Source of the DNA: Nymphalis io
Lineage: Eukaryota > Arthropoda > Insecta > Lepidoptera > Nymphalidae
Length of the DNA: 64,000 nucleotides
Assembly: GCF_905147045.1 (NCBI RefSeq)
Contig: NC_065889.1
Coordinates: 873,001-937,000 of the forward strand
Direction: 5' to 3'
Below the pieces are notes generated by a model. That model saw only the letters and a list, made by a program, of their open reading frames with translations. It was not told the DNA's origin and ran no database searches. Each line of letters begins with the position of its first letter. Position 1 is the first letter of the stretch. Positions 32,331 to 43,740 of this stretch are shown piece after piece. The position numbers and the translations under genes are program-made.

Positions 32331-33720
32331 GATCGAAAATTTGGTGAGTATTTTGTATTAGAAATATCAGAAAAAGAATCTAAGCAATCAATGTAGTAAA
32401 ATTTAATTATCCATAACATAAAATTGGTTTATGTCATTTTCAAATTGTTGTTTCTTAATTTTATTATCCGTCGTAGAACGTTGTGTAATATTATAGAATA
32501 ATATAGAAAGTTACAGTTATCGTATATTGTACTCGTACCGTAGTTGAGACAGAATATCCATGTGTTTTTCTAAATATAAATACTATTAGTTTATTAGATC
32601 ACCAACAAAGTACACACAAATACATGAACATACGGAGTTCACGAAATAATGACAAAAACAATAATATAACTATATATATTTCATACGCAAAGAAAACCAT
32701 CCATTACAATTGTTCTAACAGTAATTAGTAAAGATGTAAAGAAGTGCCGTGCCCGAGAATTTATTTGTATATAATATATTTAACTATTGAATAACCAAAA
32801 AACATCAAATAGAACCTACCAGAAAAAATTGTGTCAAACCGAGTAATAACTTTTATAACTATATAAATAAAGTACATTACTAATAATATATTACATTTTG
32901 TTTTCAATCCTTCAACGAACACTACCATTTAACAATATTTATCATTAACAAATACAGTTTTATTATATATTAATTAATTTGTATTATTTATATAAGACCT
33001 CGTTTGTAGTTACAGATTAAAACATACATAGGATATATATATGTACATATTTATACGTACTAGATAATATTATTGTATGGGCTGTTAAACCTTTATCGAT
33101 TTATTAGCTAAGAATTTTCCAACTAATCTATTCTACTCGTAGCCTTGTCTTCTATACCAACCTTGGCAATATCTAAAAGCGGTGTTGTAATTTAATAAAA
33201 GTCAACTACAACAATCTATTATATACTCTAGACGGCCATTATATACATACTCTATATAATCTGTCTCTATACTCGAATTATGTCTCCTGTCTAGACAGTT
33301 GAAATTTTAAATAATCTACATTAAAAATAAAAACAAAAAAAAAATTGGTATAACTTTCGACAACATCCGTATAAATGTTATATTTCATTTTAGTTTCTAA
33401 GAGCCTAGAATGGCGAAAAATTAATTAAATTATTTTAAACTTAACAAGTTCTATGTAATAACATGTTATGGCGATTACATCTATGTCTTATACCATTGGA
33501 ATAGAGTCGAAATTTCAACGGTATTTTCGTACGTAGGGCATTATGTATTTGTATAGCGGTTACGTCGTTCAGGATTAACGATGCGGCTCCCTGATGTGTC
33601 GTTCAGGGGTTTGTTAGCCCTATCAGCCAGTTTCAGTTCGTTTTGTCTATTCTATATTCGAATTTGTTTTAATTAAGTCATAGCTTATATTTTTAGTGTT
33701 TTATGTAACAGATAAATAAA
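32331..33720. other. Very AT-rich DNA, no gene seen
   Basis: It is mostly TATA- and ATTA-rich with no coding signal, SINE or motif copy recognised. Confidence 0.3.
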
Positions 33721-33723
33721 ATA

Positions 33724-33850
33724 ACAGCTTGTTAGTGTCCTACAGCTAAGGCCTTTGCCTTTAGGGTGGTAGGTTTTTGAGCATATTCCACCACGCTTCT
33801 CCAATTCGGCTTGGTGGATGGATACTTCTTTAGGGTGTTTTACGGTGTAT
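33724..33850 (-). repeat. SINE family A 3' fragment
   Basis: AACAGCTTGTTAGTGTCCTA, TTCCACCACGCTTCTCCAAT and CGGCTTGGTGGATGG follow the reversed 3' half of SINE A. Confidence 0.6.
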
Positions 33851-34692
33851 GTCAGCTAGCACTATAATAATAGTAATTTATTTATATCATAATGAGTATA
33901 TATATTATTTATTTATTAAGGATCTCCAACAAAGGATACACACTTACGAGTACATTACGTCGTGGAATAATATTTTAGAATATGTGTGTTCCTTCAATTA
34001 AAGGAGATCACAGCAAGCATTATTACAATTTTCTGTAACATTTAGTATGTATTTTATCAATAAATGAACAATATAGATAATACAGAGATAATAGAAAGCG
34101 TGGAAATGCGGCCTGCATTACGGGCATGGCATTTTGCGTCGGGTGGGGATCGGAAGAGACTGTTTTAAATTTGATTTAAAAAAAAGGTCATTAATCAAAG
34201 TTACATAGATTTATTGTGTAGATTAGTGAGTAATTATCTTTTTTTTTTTAATTTCTTTTGACATGTATTATATTTTATGTTAGATAGATAGATCACTGTA
34301 ACCATTGTAATTATTTTGTTAACTGTATTGTTAAAAGATTGTTGAATCTGCATTAATAATATGCATTAAAAATTTGAAAATACTGATATAACTAGAAATT
34401 AGTTAATTTGCTTATTAAAAACATACATAAAAAAATCGAAATATATATTGTTTATTTATATAAGCACTTTTAAAATATCACGTTACAAGATTAAATGAAT
34501 ATAAAAATAGCACAGTAAAGTAAAAAAAGCATCGGCTTGAAATGTAGACTCCACCGAGAAGAATCGGCATCGTACTCGGTAGTTAGTTTTACTAACTATT
34601 TTCCCCAATATGTACAAAAGCCGTCTACAATATGTATGGTAATCATGTCAAACATACTATATAATTACTAAATTGTTATATACATTGTTATA
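33851..34692. other. AT-rich DNA, no gene seen
   Basis: No gene or named repeat was recognised. 34110-34160 (CGGCCTGCATTACGGGCATG) is a short GC-richer patch. Confidence 0.25.
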
Positions 34693-35245
34693 ATGACGGG
34701 CCGATTGGCGTGGTTGGTAGATAGTTGCCTTTCACGCCGAAGGTTGTGTATCATGTATTTTTGTCCTGAGTCTGGGTGGAATTATCTATATAAGTATGTA
34801 TTTACAAAAGAAAAGTAGTATATGTAGTATATCAGTTGTCTGGTTTCCATAGTTTTTCACATTCACTGGTGGTAGGGCTTTGTGCAAGCTCGTCTGGGTA
34901 GGTACCACCCACTCATCAGATATTCTACCGCAAAACAGCAATACTTGATATTGTTGTGTTCCGGTTTGAAGGGTGAGTGAGCCAGTGTAATTACAGGCAC
35001 AAGGGACATAAAATCTTAGTTCCCAAGGTTGGTGGCGCATTGGATATGTAAGCGATGGTTGACATTTCTTACAATGCCAATGTCTAAGAACGTTGGTGAC
35101 CACTTACCATCAGGTGGCCCATATGCTCGTCCGCCTTCCTATTCTATAAAAAAAAAAAAAAAAATAGTACAAGCTCTGTACAAGCTTAATTTGGGATCAA
35201 ATGGCCGTGTATGAATAATGTCCCAGGATATTATTATCATTATTA
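34693..35245 (+). mobile_element. SINE family C copy 2, split by a SINE B insertion
   Basis: The left part (GGGCCGATTGGCGTGGTTGG through GTCTGGTTTCCATAG) and the right part (AGTACAAGCTCTGTACAAGC through GTCCCAGGATATTATTA) align with the continuous copy at 12876-13115. The box B region is shortened relative to that copy. The interruption is the SINE B at 34866-35164, so SINE C is the older insertion here. Confidence 0.78.
34866..35164 (+). mobile_element. SINE family B, full-length copy nested in SINE C
   Basis: It begins CTGGTGGTAGGGCTTTGTGC and ends with CTCGTCCGCCTTCCTATTCT then an A-run. It differs at about two bases from the copy at 9170-9471. ATAGT on both sides may be a short target duplication. 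Confidence 0.9.
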
Positions 35246-35620
35246 TGTATTATTATATACATTGCGTAAATATTGCGAATAGACAAAAAAAACATCATCA
35301 ATCGAATTCAGCGAAGTTGATGTATATGTAGATATTTCGCTCAAAGATAAAAATATTATCAAAGAAAAAATTGCCCTTCGATGTTACTTTGGGTTGCTGC
35401 TAATGTCTAATTAGTGTCATCATGTCGCCCCTTATGAAGTCATTATCACCATAACGCAGTGACGCAGGGTCGTGTAGATAAGAAACTGGTGTTACAGACT
35501 GTCACATCCACACATTTGCTTCAGGAATATATAGGAATATGCGGATGTGCAGTAGAGATTAATCTCTCGATTTTCTCGTAGTTTGTTTTATATATCTGGA
35601 GTCCAGCTCGTATGCCGTGA

Positions 35621-35646
35621 TCAATCAATCAATCAATCAATCTGAA
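35621..35646 (+). repeat. ATCA microsatellite
   Basis: About five to six tandem copies of the 4-mer AATC/ATCA. Confidence 0.8.
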
Positions 35647-35654
35647 ATTGCACT

Positions 35655-35820
35655 GATCACGAGATCTGATAATCTAAGCGCCAGATGGACTTGAAATTTG
35701 TCACAGTTACTCCTTCCCCGGCGTAGACGCTCACTAAGAAAGTATTTTACGCAAATCCTATTCAAAACACATTTTTCATCATATCTACCCGTGCGAAGCC
35801 GGAACGTTTAGCTAGTAATA
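35655..35820 (+). repeat. Dispersed lepidopteran repeat, second copy
   Basis: It shares TTGAAATTTGTCACAGTTAC, CTCCTTCCCCGGCG, TTTTACGCAAATCC and GCGAAGCCGGAACGTTTAGC with 7265-7450 and ends TAGCTAGTAATA. Confidence 0.55.
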
Positions 35821-35879
35821 TACAAGTTCTCAAACTATGATTGCTGGTTTAAAAATGTAAAATGTTCCACTGCGGCATT

Positions 35880-36105
35880 ATCTCCTCTTGAGGACGTTTG
35901 ACGATTATATCACCACGCTGCTCCGATGCGGATTGGTGGATACAATGTTTTTTATCCGACACATATATATTTTCCGATATGCACGAGATGAATTATAAAT
36001 ACAAATAAAACCCATTAGATTTTAGTGGTGCTTTCGAGTGGTGGGTTCGAACCTTTTACCTTCGATTAAGATTCACGGATTCTAAGCACTGCGTCATCTC
36101 GGTTC
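35880..36105 (-). repeat. Decayed SINE family A copy
   Basis: CACCACGCTGCTCCGATGCG, GATTGGTGGATACAATG, TGGTGGGTTCGAACC and GATTCACGGATTCTAAGCAC are in the order of a reversed SINE A. Confidence 0.65.
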
Positions 36106-36179
36106 TATGAATGAAATTAATGTAGGAACTAGTTGAATGTAGTTTCACTCGCTAAACTTTACTGCTCCGCAACCGTGGG

Positions 36180-36300
36180 TCGTAGCGGGATGGCATTGGT
36201 TCTGCGCGACTGCGAATTTGTCGCCCATCGGATTATGAACAAGTATTTGTGTTTGCGTAAAAACATCCCCTATATGTTCGCAGTTGATTAGTCTCCCTAA
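36180..36300 (+). repeat. Possible SINE family D tail fragment
   Basis: GTCGCCCATCGGATTATGAA, TATTTGTGTTTGCGTAAAA and GCAGTTGATTAGTCTCCCT match the order of the SINE D tail in forward orientation. The tRNA-like head is absent. Confidence 0.45.
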
Positions 36301-37660
36301 AAATAGCCACTGAAATCGAAATAGGTCAGAAAGGAATTATCATCATACTACTAACACAAATGTATTCTGTTTGTCTGTCAATATCAAAATAATGTATGAT
36401 AACCATTAACATAGCCCAGCAGTGGCATATTTACGGTTTGTTCCTATATTTATAACATATAACATAAAGTAAGATTAGTCTCCCTTTAGGGATCTTTCAT
36501 CTCTTTCCCTCTAATTAAGGATGAAGTTGAAAAAATACAAGTGTTTAAAGTAATAGGCCATTATTATCGTAAGCCATATTTAACAAGCGCGTAACGTTTC
36601 GTTTGAGTTATGATTCGGTGATTATTTTTATTTACGGGCTTTTGGAATATAATTTTAAATATTCGTAACATTTATAATATTGCGTTGTTCTTAATATAAC
36701 AAATACAAAATCGTATTTGTTATATTTAAGTAAACGCTACTGGTCCTTTTTATGAGACTGGCGTTCGAAATGACAAGGAATAAGTCTACAAAATAATTGA
36801 CGTTTAAGTTTTTCCTTTTGAGCTATACTGGCAAAGATGTAAATTTTTAGGGCTATAAATGCTAGCATGGAAGGTTTATTGTTTATACAATTGAGAAATT
36901 TTGTAAGCCTTAATACCAATTATTATGATTTTTAACGATAAATCAATGTTTAATAATTTGATATTTAAAAAATTCATTACACATACGATTTAAAATATAT
37001 TTCTTTAATGACTGTGAAATGACTGACTTTATTTCTGTTTTTTTTCCTACTACCATACAAACATATGTTTGATTAAATTCTACATAGAAAAGTACATATT
37101 CGTCTTAAGTTATACGGACAGCAGTGGGACAATTACGAGGTGTTACAGCTTACTTTTGCATTCCTTATGCGAATTAGCGTTCACTTTTAATATCTTATAA
37201 ATCTTACAACGTAATTCTTAACATAGTTTATAATACACATTAAAACTCCTAAATAAATTATCTTCTAAGTTTCTTTAAGCTAAGACATGCACAGGCGTGA
37301 ACCTAACATCTAATTATGTAACGACACGACTCTACGTCATGACTTATTTTGATTACATTTATGTCATTTTATTTCAATAATCATTTGTTACATAAAAACT
37401 TCTTAGTTGTTGAAACGTAACAAGTATATTATGTATAAAAAAAAGTTTAATCAGTTTCCAAAACCAAACTTGAAAGTTAAATTTGGAACACATAAGAAGA
37501 TAATAAGTTAAGATAAGTCTGCATATTAAAAAACATGTTTTTCAATAGAAATATTATAAAGTAAGATTAGTTTAATTTAGATTGCATAAAGAAAGTAAAG
37601 TCACTGATTCAGCGCTTGTATTTGTACAAACAGGATTCATGCTATGATATCTCTAATATC
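36301..37660. other. AT-rich DNA with two short SINE A tail scraps
   Basis: CATAGCCCAGCAGTGGCATA near 36410 and CAGCAGTGGGACAATTACGA near 37120 are tail remnants of SINE A. Nothing else was recognised. Confidence 0.35.
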
Positions 37661-37664
37661 AAAA

Positions 37665-37810
37665 GCGTCAATAGCGTAATGATTTACTGGCCGCCTAGCG
37701 ATGTAAAAGTCTCAGGCTCGATTCCACCCTTTGGCTATTGTCAGCCGCATCCCTAACACAAACTTTACGCTTAATTGAAGGGAAATAGGAATATAAGTAC
37801 TTATTTAAAA
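37665..37810 (+). repeat. Possible further tRNA-derived SINE
   Basis: TAGCGTAATGATTTACTGGC and CGCCTAGCGATGTAAAAGTC are followed by box-B-like GGCTCGATTCCACC and an A-rich end. It is a single copy in this window, so the family is not confirmed internally. Confidence 0.4.
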
Positions 37811-38046
37811 AACATTGCTATTTAAAAAAAAAGTATCGTAGTTCTTACATACTTTAAGATATAATCCATAAAGTTTTTTATATGATTGAGTTGTGAAATT
37901 AAAACAACTCGACAACTAATGGCTGCCTTCGAGATGGCTGTGTATATTAACGCTAGCTCGAATATATTATAGAATTGTATAATATAATAATATTATAATT
38001 CTTAACATTTCATTGCTGAAAAATGAATTCATCATTGTTATTTTTT

Positions 38047-38128
38047 GAGCCAAAAACCCTGTGGTTAAGTGAATTTTAACAAAGCCTGCCGGTTCAATCC
38101 CGGGAAAGCACCACTGAAGTTTCATTGA
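38047..38128 (+). repeat. Decayed SINE family A head
   Basis: GCCAAAAACCCTGTGGTTAA, GGTTCAATCCCGGGAAAGCA and CCACTGAAGTTTCA match the tRNA-like head of SINE A. It ends where the GC-rich LINE fragment begins. Confidence 0.5.
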
Positions 38129-39304
38129 CGATTGGCTTGTCCGGCGTCGGGAATGATGTGGGGTCTGTTCTCGGCCCAATTCTGTGGAACGTTGGCTTCG
38201 ACTGGCTCCTGCGGTCATCTGTCCTTCCCAGAATGGGGGTGTTATGCTATGCGGACGACACTCTCATCACGGCTGTCCGAAGTCGGTACGTCGCTCACAG
38301 TGGACCGCATAGGAATGTTGGGTTTGAGGGTTTCCATCTCAAAAACGGATGCCCTCTTATTCCATGGTCCACGTCGAGGCCCCCCTCGAAGGGTGTGTAT
38401 CACCGTCCAGGGGACGGTGATTAAGGTGCAGGCCCACATGAAGTATCTGGGCCTGACCCTGGACGGAAGAAGCTTATCAACGCTGCTGCCGCCTTAAGCC
38501 GGCTCCTAGCAAATGTAGGAGGGCCGGAAACGTCATGCCGGCGATTTTACGCCGGTGTTGTGCGGTCCATGGCTCTGTACGGTGCGCCCATCTGGGTGGA
38601 CGCTCTCACCGCTCGGAACAAGGTTCTCTTGCGAGGGCCGCAGAGAATCATAGCGGTGAGGGTGATATGCGGATATCGTATGGTGTCGTGGACGGCGGCT
38701 ACACTTCTCGCGGGTGATCTGCCTTGGGAGCTCCAGGTGGAGGTGCTCGCAGAAGTGGACCGGTTCCGGGTGGAAGTGAGGTCGCGTGGCGACCGTCCAG
38801 GGTTGGAGGAGGATCTGAGGTCCCCATCAGCAGGCCTGGCGACAGTGGAGGCGATCCATCCCCAATTGAGTCGCTGGGTAAAGAGAAAAGGCGGCACACT
38901 GACCTTCAGGCTGACTCAGGTGCTTACTGGACATGGGTGCTTCGGTAAGTACCTGCACGGAATAGTCAGGCGGGAGGTAACGCCCTCCTGCTACGAGTGT
39001 TGTGCGCCTACGGACACGGCATGCCACACTCTGAGTGGAGTGGAGTGTGCCGCTTGGGGGCCTCAGCGCCTTTCCCTGGCGACTTTAATCGGCGGAGACC
39101 TTTCGCTGCCGAGCGTGATTAATGCCATGCTTTGGTAGCGAAAGGTGCTGGATGGAGATGGTCTCCTTCTGCGAAAATGTCATGTCGCAGAAGGAGGCCG
39201 CGGAGCGGAAGCGCGAGGAGAATGCCTCCGCTGATCCGCTTCGCCGAAGAAGACCGGGGAGAAGACGTCGGCGCTATGCGCAAGCGCTTCTCCTCCCGCC
39301 GTGA
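38129..39304 (+). pseudogene. R1-clade reverse transcriptase pseudogene
   Basis: The first frame gives DVGSVLGPILWN and the catalytic CYADDTLI (about 38247-38270). The next frame gives GLRVSISKTDALLFHGP and MKYLGLTLDG. A third gives SMALYGAPIWVDAL, VRVICGYRMVSW, AGDLPWEL and GHGCFGKYLHG, followed by a CYECC...DTACHTL zinc-knuckle-like stretch and GGDLSLPSVINAMLW (to 39138). A fourth gives WMEMVSFCENVMSQKEAAER and an arginine-rich end. At least three frame changes and an apparent deletion after TLDGRS show that it is dead. Clade assignment rests on the LLWN...CYADDTL and YGAP.W patterns known from R1 elements. Confidence 0.88.
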
Positions 39305-39550
39305 GTGTCGCCGGGGCTAGGGGGTCTCTGTACCCGGAGAAGCCCCTAGGATTTGGAGGCCCGCAGAAGCGGGCCAACCGTCGGGACGGCACAGTAGTAT
39401 GCAGCGATCCCGTGACGTCCCCCGACAAGACGGAGTGGGCACCGCTGGTTTTTTTAGTGGATATTCGGGCGCCTTCAGCGCCGGCGAGTCCCACATACCC
39501 CCCCACCTCATGTGGGGGAAACACATAAATGTGTTTTTCCAGGGGGAAAA
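38129..39550 (+). mobile_element. R1-clade LINE fragment, 5'-truncated
   Basis: A GC-rich island in AT-rich DNA that holds the C-terminal part of an R1-like ORF2 (38129-39304) and a GC-rich 3' UTR to about 39550. It lacks an endonuclease and most of the RT domain. The site is not ribosomal DNA, so if the family has a fixed target this copy is elsewhere. The UTR is shared with the short fragment at 22083-22225. Confidence 0.85.
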
Positions 39551-40376
39551 AAAGGGTAGGAGGCCATTACGTAGCAGTGAGTCATTTTTTTTACTTTTGT
39601 TTCTCGACCTTCAGTATTAAAAGATTACAATATCAAAGCGCGATTCAGGTATTTAAATATTATATGACATATACTGTCAAGTAAAATCATTCCAATTATT
39701 TTTACGAGGCTATACACAGACTGTAAAAGCAAAGTCCAGGTTACTGCATTCATTACATAAAATTATTCGTCGTCTGTACCTTATGATTCGATTTACAAAA
39801 GTCATTTAAAAACACTTAAATTAACCGCTAAAGTTGTTCGAGCGTCCAGATCGAGATCATCTCGGCTTATATGAAGCGAAATCGTAATTAAATATCACAT
39901 TTATAGCCTCGTATACTTTTATGATAAGAAATAAACTTTGTCTCAAGGAATCGAGAGATTGCAATTAAAACGAGGATAGATGTTTCTAGGTATTTCTTTT
40001 TGTAATTTAAAGCAAACTGCATTTTTGTTTGATTAAAAACAAATGCACACCGAATAATAAATAATATATGTCTCTTATTAGTCTATGATGTATGACTTAA
40101 AAGACAAACAAGTATTATACATTTAGAATTTTCCTTTAAGTGGCAGTGATAAATTATACTGTATGAAATAGTATTTCCTTATTTCAGAACGCACCCAATA
40201 CGTCAAACTGACAATCCTGTAGCGCGGCAAAATTAACACAACATGGCTGACACAAATATTCCTACACATTAGTAATTGAATACACTTTCATTATTGCCAT
40301 TATCGTCTAAATTACAATTGTCATAATGTATATGTATGAAATGTCATATCTCATTTTCATAATTTAATATTAGCTT
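39551..40376. other. AT-rich DNA, possible regulatory patch
   Basis: No gene was seen. 40190-40250 (AATACGTCAAACTGACAATC then CTGTAGCGCGGCAAAATTAA) has the look of sequence near a transcription start, but nothing confirms it. Confidence 0.25.
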
Positions 40377-40377
40377 T

Positions 40378-40660
40378 TACTGGTGGTGTGCAACCTCGTC
40401 TGGGTAAGTACCACCCACTCATCAGATATTCTACCGCAAAACAGCAGTACTTGGTATTGTTGTGTTCCGGTTTGAAGGGTGAGTGAGCCAGTGTTATAAC
40501 AAGCACAATGGGCATAATATCTTAGTTCCCAAGGTTGGTGGTGCATTGGTGATGTAAGCGATGGTTAACATTTCTTACAATGCCAATATCTACGGGCGTT
40601 GGTGACCACTTACCATCAGGTGGCCCATATGCTCGTCCACCTATAAAAACAAAAAAAAAA
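40378..40660 (+). mobile_element. SINE family B, near full-length
   Basis: ACTGGTGGTGTGCAACCTCG (short deletion in the head) to CATCAGGTGGCCCATATGCT, CGTCCACCTATAAAAAC and an A-run. Confidence 0.85.
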
Positions 40661-41294
40661 TACATATAATAAAGGCGTAAGATATTAATAGCTCAATAAT
40701 TTATATGTACCATTATTAAAAAAAAAGTTTTATCTGTGACATTTTATAAAAATAGATTTTATTGATAGTTAACGGTTTAATATTAGTCTCCTCGAACACA
40801 TACAAAAGTTTTAGACTGTGATGAGTACTGCCACTTATTTCATAATTAAATCAAAAATAAATAATTAAAAAAAATTAAAAGACGTCAGAAAAAGGTTTTA
40901 CTAGGAATAGATAATGTAGGGTACAGTGCGATTATTATCAAAGTGAACAATTAAAATATTTCTAAACCAATATAACATTTATGTCAAGGGAAGTTGCGTT
41001 AAAACGCAAGTCTACTACATAGAGCTTTAAGAACTAAAATATATAATACAATAACGTTATAAATAAAAATATATCATTATTCTTTTGTCATTGATTAAAA
41101 ATACAGTTTTATATATAAAACTACATCGTATATTGTGTTCAATCACAAAGAGCGGTTGACCAAACTGAACACTACATCGTGAGGTGCCATTGTGCGGACC
41201 GAACAACTCGACAGATAAATGTGATGCTGTTCTGTTGAATGTGTCGCTTATAAATGTATAACGGAATTTATTTCTAACTCACTTATATTAACTT

Positions 41295-41567
41295 TGTTGG
41301 GATTTGTGCAAGCCGCGTAGCTCCACCTTCTCATTACATATTCTACCAAACAGCAATACTTTTAGTTGTGTCAGCCCCCCTTTGGCCTATACCAATGCAC
41401 CACCAACCTTGGAAACCAAGATGTTATATCGCTTGTGTCTGTAGTTACACTGGCTCGTTCTCTCTTTTAATCGGGACAAAACAATAATTATGCTGTATGG
41501 CGGTAGAATATGTGATAAGTTGATTGTACCTAGATGGGCAAAAAGACCCACCACCAAGTAACTGCAT
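41295..41567. repeat. Mosaic of two opposed SINE family B pieces
   Basis: A forward head (GGGATTTGTGCAAGCC through CAGCAATACTTTTAGTTGTG) is fused to a reverse body (CAATGCACCACCAACCTTGG through GGCAAAAAGACCCACCACCA). This arrangement resembles that of the rearranged SINE A at 10060. Confidence 0.6.
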
Positions 41568-42180
41568 ACTAAAGTCAAATAAAAACAAAATTAATGCGAG
41601 GACGAGTTTTGCAACAAATAAGGCTAATAAGATTTATTTTCCTCACTTACCTTCTTTATATAAATATAACACATTATCTTAAGCCAGGTGTTAACATAAA
41701 ACATGCATTTGTCGCCGTTTAAAATATTAAACGACTTTGTTGGACATGTTAGATAAATCGCGGTTTTATTCTTAAATGACTATTAAAACAACAAGGCGTT
41801 ATGTAAATTTACATTTAGTAATTATGGTTGAATTAAATTTTTTTCAGGCGATAGAATTTAAATTGAAAAAGTATATAATAAAATTTCACATCTTTATAAT
41901 TATTCGTCTTTTAGTACCCAAAAATTCTGATGTAAATATCCATGCGACATAAAATAAGTTCCATTCGCCGGTTATTGTGTAGTAATATGAGGATACCTGG
42001 AGGAATTCTTCCCCTCTAACTGTTTTGTCGGTCATAACTATTGTATTATTGAAAAAAGTAATCCTGACTGTAAAATAACGATCATTATTGTAGCAAAATG
42101 TATTGGTTTCAAATATACGTATTATTTCAAAAAGTAAATAAATCAACAGGGCTTACTGCTCGCTAACAATGACGTAGAGA
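41568..42180. other. AT-rich DNA, no gene seen
   Basis: The reverse 86-codon frame at 41886-42146 has no domain and no clear splice sites, and I treat it as chance. Confidence 0.3.
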
Positions 42181-42430
42181 ATTTATTTGGCCCGTGTTAT
42201 CGCTAGATCCGCCGGACTCAGCGGTATAAATCTTCGGATCTTATTTATTGGGAAAAATCGCCGCTTACGCACTTCGGAGCTTACATAAATGCATTGGGGA
42301 ATTAATATACGCCCTTTAATGCTGGGGTATGGCGTGTCGAGTAATAAAGAGGGTTATTGATCTGCGTTAAGCTTTGTTGGGTGGGAGGAAGATTTACAGC
42401 TGGTGGACACTACAAACCCTTTATCATTGA
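42181..42430. other. Unique GC-balanced block, possible conserved non-coding element
   Basis: It contains TCGCTAGATCCGCCGGACTC, AGCGGTATAAATCTTCGGAT and TGGGGTATGGCGTGTCGAGT. It is not repeat-like, not coding in any frame, and clearly different in composition from the flanks. A cis-regulatory element is possible. The TATAAA could be incidental. Confidence 0.25.
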
Positions 42431-43205
42431 GAAGTTAGTTTTGCTCGATCTTTGCACAAAGTATAAACGCTTTGTACTTAACGGTCTTACTAGGGATATT
42501 GAAATATACGTAGTTACAAACTAACAGACTTGAGATTGAGCAATATTATATAATTTTGTATAATACAAAGTACTCTTTAATATTTATACATTTTATTACG
42601 TACGTGAACTTTTACTACATTTTAGAATTAGTCTTCTTCGTCAAATCCGGCTCGAAGGACCATGATTTATTAATTTTTGTGAATTCCAATTATATTGAAA
42701 TAATTCACAATGCGATTACTTCTTATGTGATATAAAGTTTAAATTTGTATGACATCCGTTAAATATGTTGTCTGTAAAAAAGTCACGTCGAACCACCGGA
42801 TGGATTTTATTAGAAATTGTTGTATATATTATAGATTATATCCTTGGAATATAAATACAGCAAAATGTTGCCAGCAGATGGTCAACAAAATCACACATAC
42901 ACGTAATTTATGGGTCAATACTCCAGTTAGAAAGTTCCGCATTATTTTGCAATAAATTAATATATCTAATATTGTTTGGACAGCTAAAGTCATACGTACG
43001 TAGTCGGAGGATTAGGTACGGGTCAATACGTAAATGGATTGGCATTCAAATCCGGGCACGTCTATATACTTAACAAGTTTAATATTTACGTCAAGCTTGA
43101 GTTGGTTTAAACCTCACACAGCTAACGAAGTCGCAATATTTCACAATGTGTGTGTGTTTTACTACGTAGGTAAAAATAGTCCGTAAATAATTTTCTTTTT
43201 TATAT
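42431..43205. other. AT-rich DNA, no gene seen
   Basis: The frame at 42749-42955 lacks any supporting feature. Confidence 0.3.
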
Positions 43206-43493
43206 GTATATAGAATAGGAAGGTGGACGAGCATATGGGCGACCTGATGGTAAGTGGTCACCAAACGCCCTTAGACATTGGCATTGTAAGAAATGTCAGC
43301 CATCGCTTATAGCCAATGCGCCACCAACCTTGGGAACTAAGATTTTATGTCCCTTGAGCCTGTAATTACACTGGCTCACTCACCCTTCAAACCGGAACAC
43401 AACAATATGAAGTATTGCTGTTTTGCGGTAGAATATCTGATGAGTGGGTGGTACCTACCCAGACGTGCTTGCACAAAGCCCTACCACCAGTAG
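43206..43493 (-). mobile_element. SINE family B, full-length copy
   Basis: ATAGAATAGGAAGGTGGACG at the left to GCACAAAGCCCTACCACCAG at the right, in the usual reverse order with few changes. Confidence 0.87.
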
Positions 43494-43529
43494 ATACTTT
43501 ATTTTGTTTTTTATTTTTAATAAAACTAG

Positions 43530-43740
43530 TGGTGGAAGCAGAAAAGCATATGACGGTAAATGGTTACTACTGTAAAAAACATTAACTCTCCCTTATATCG
43601 TCAATGCGCCACTAATCTTGCGAACTAACATACTATGTTTCCTGTCTGTACTTATCCTGGCTCGATTACATATACAATACGAGTAATGATTGTTAAATGT
43701 GTGTTACCTAAACAGTCTATCGCATGACTCTAACCACCAA
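43530..43740 (-). repeat. Decayed SINE family B copy next to the full-length one
   Basis: GCATATGACGGTAAATGGTT, CAATGCGCCACTAATCTTGC and TCGCATGACTCTAACCACCA keep the reversed order with heavy change. Confidence 0.6.

Noticed and set aside
35621..35646. CRISPR-like or satellite array
   Set aside because: Only a short tetranucleotide microsatellite. There are no spaced repeats and the DNA is from an animal.
38547..39027. Long reverse and alternate-frame ORFs in the GC-rich island
   Set aside because: High GC removes stop codons. The true frames are the forward R1-clade RT pieces.
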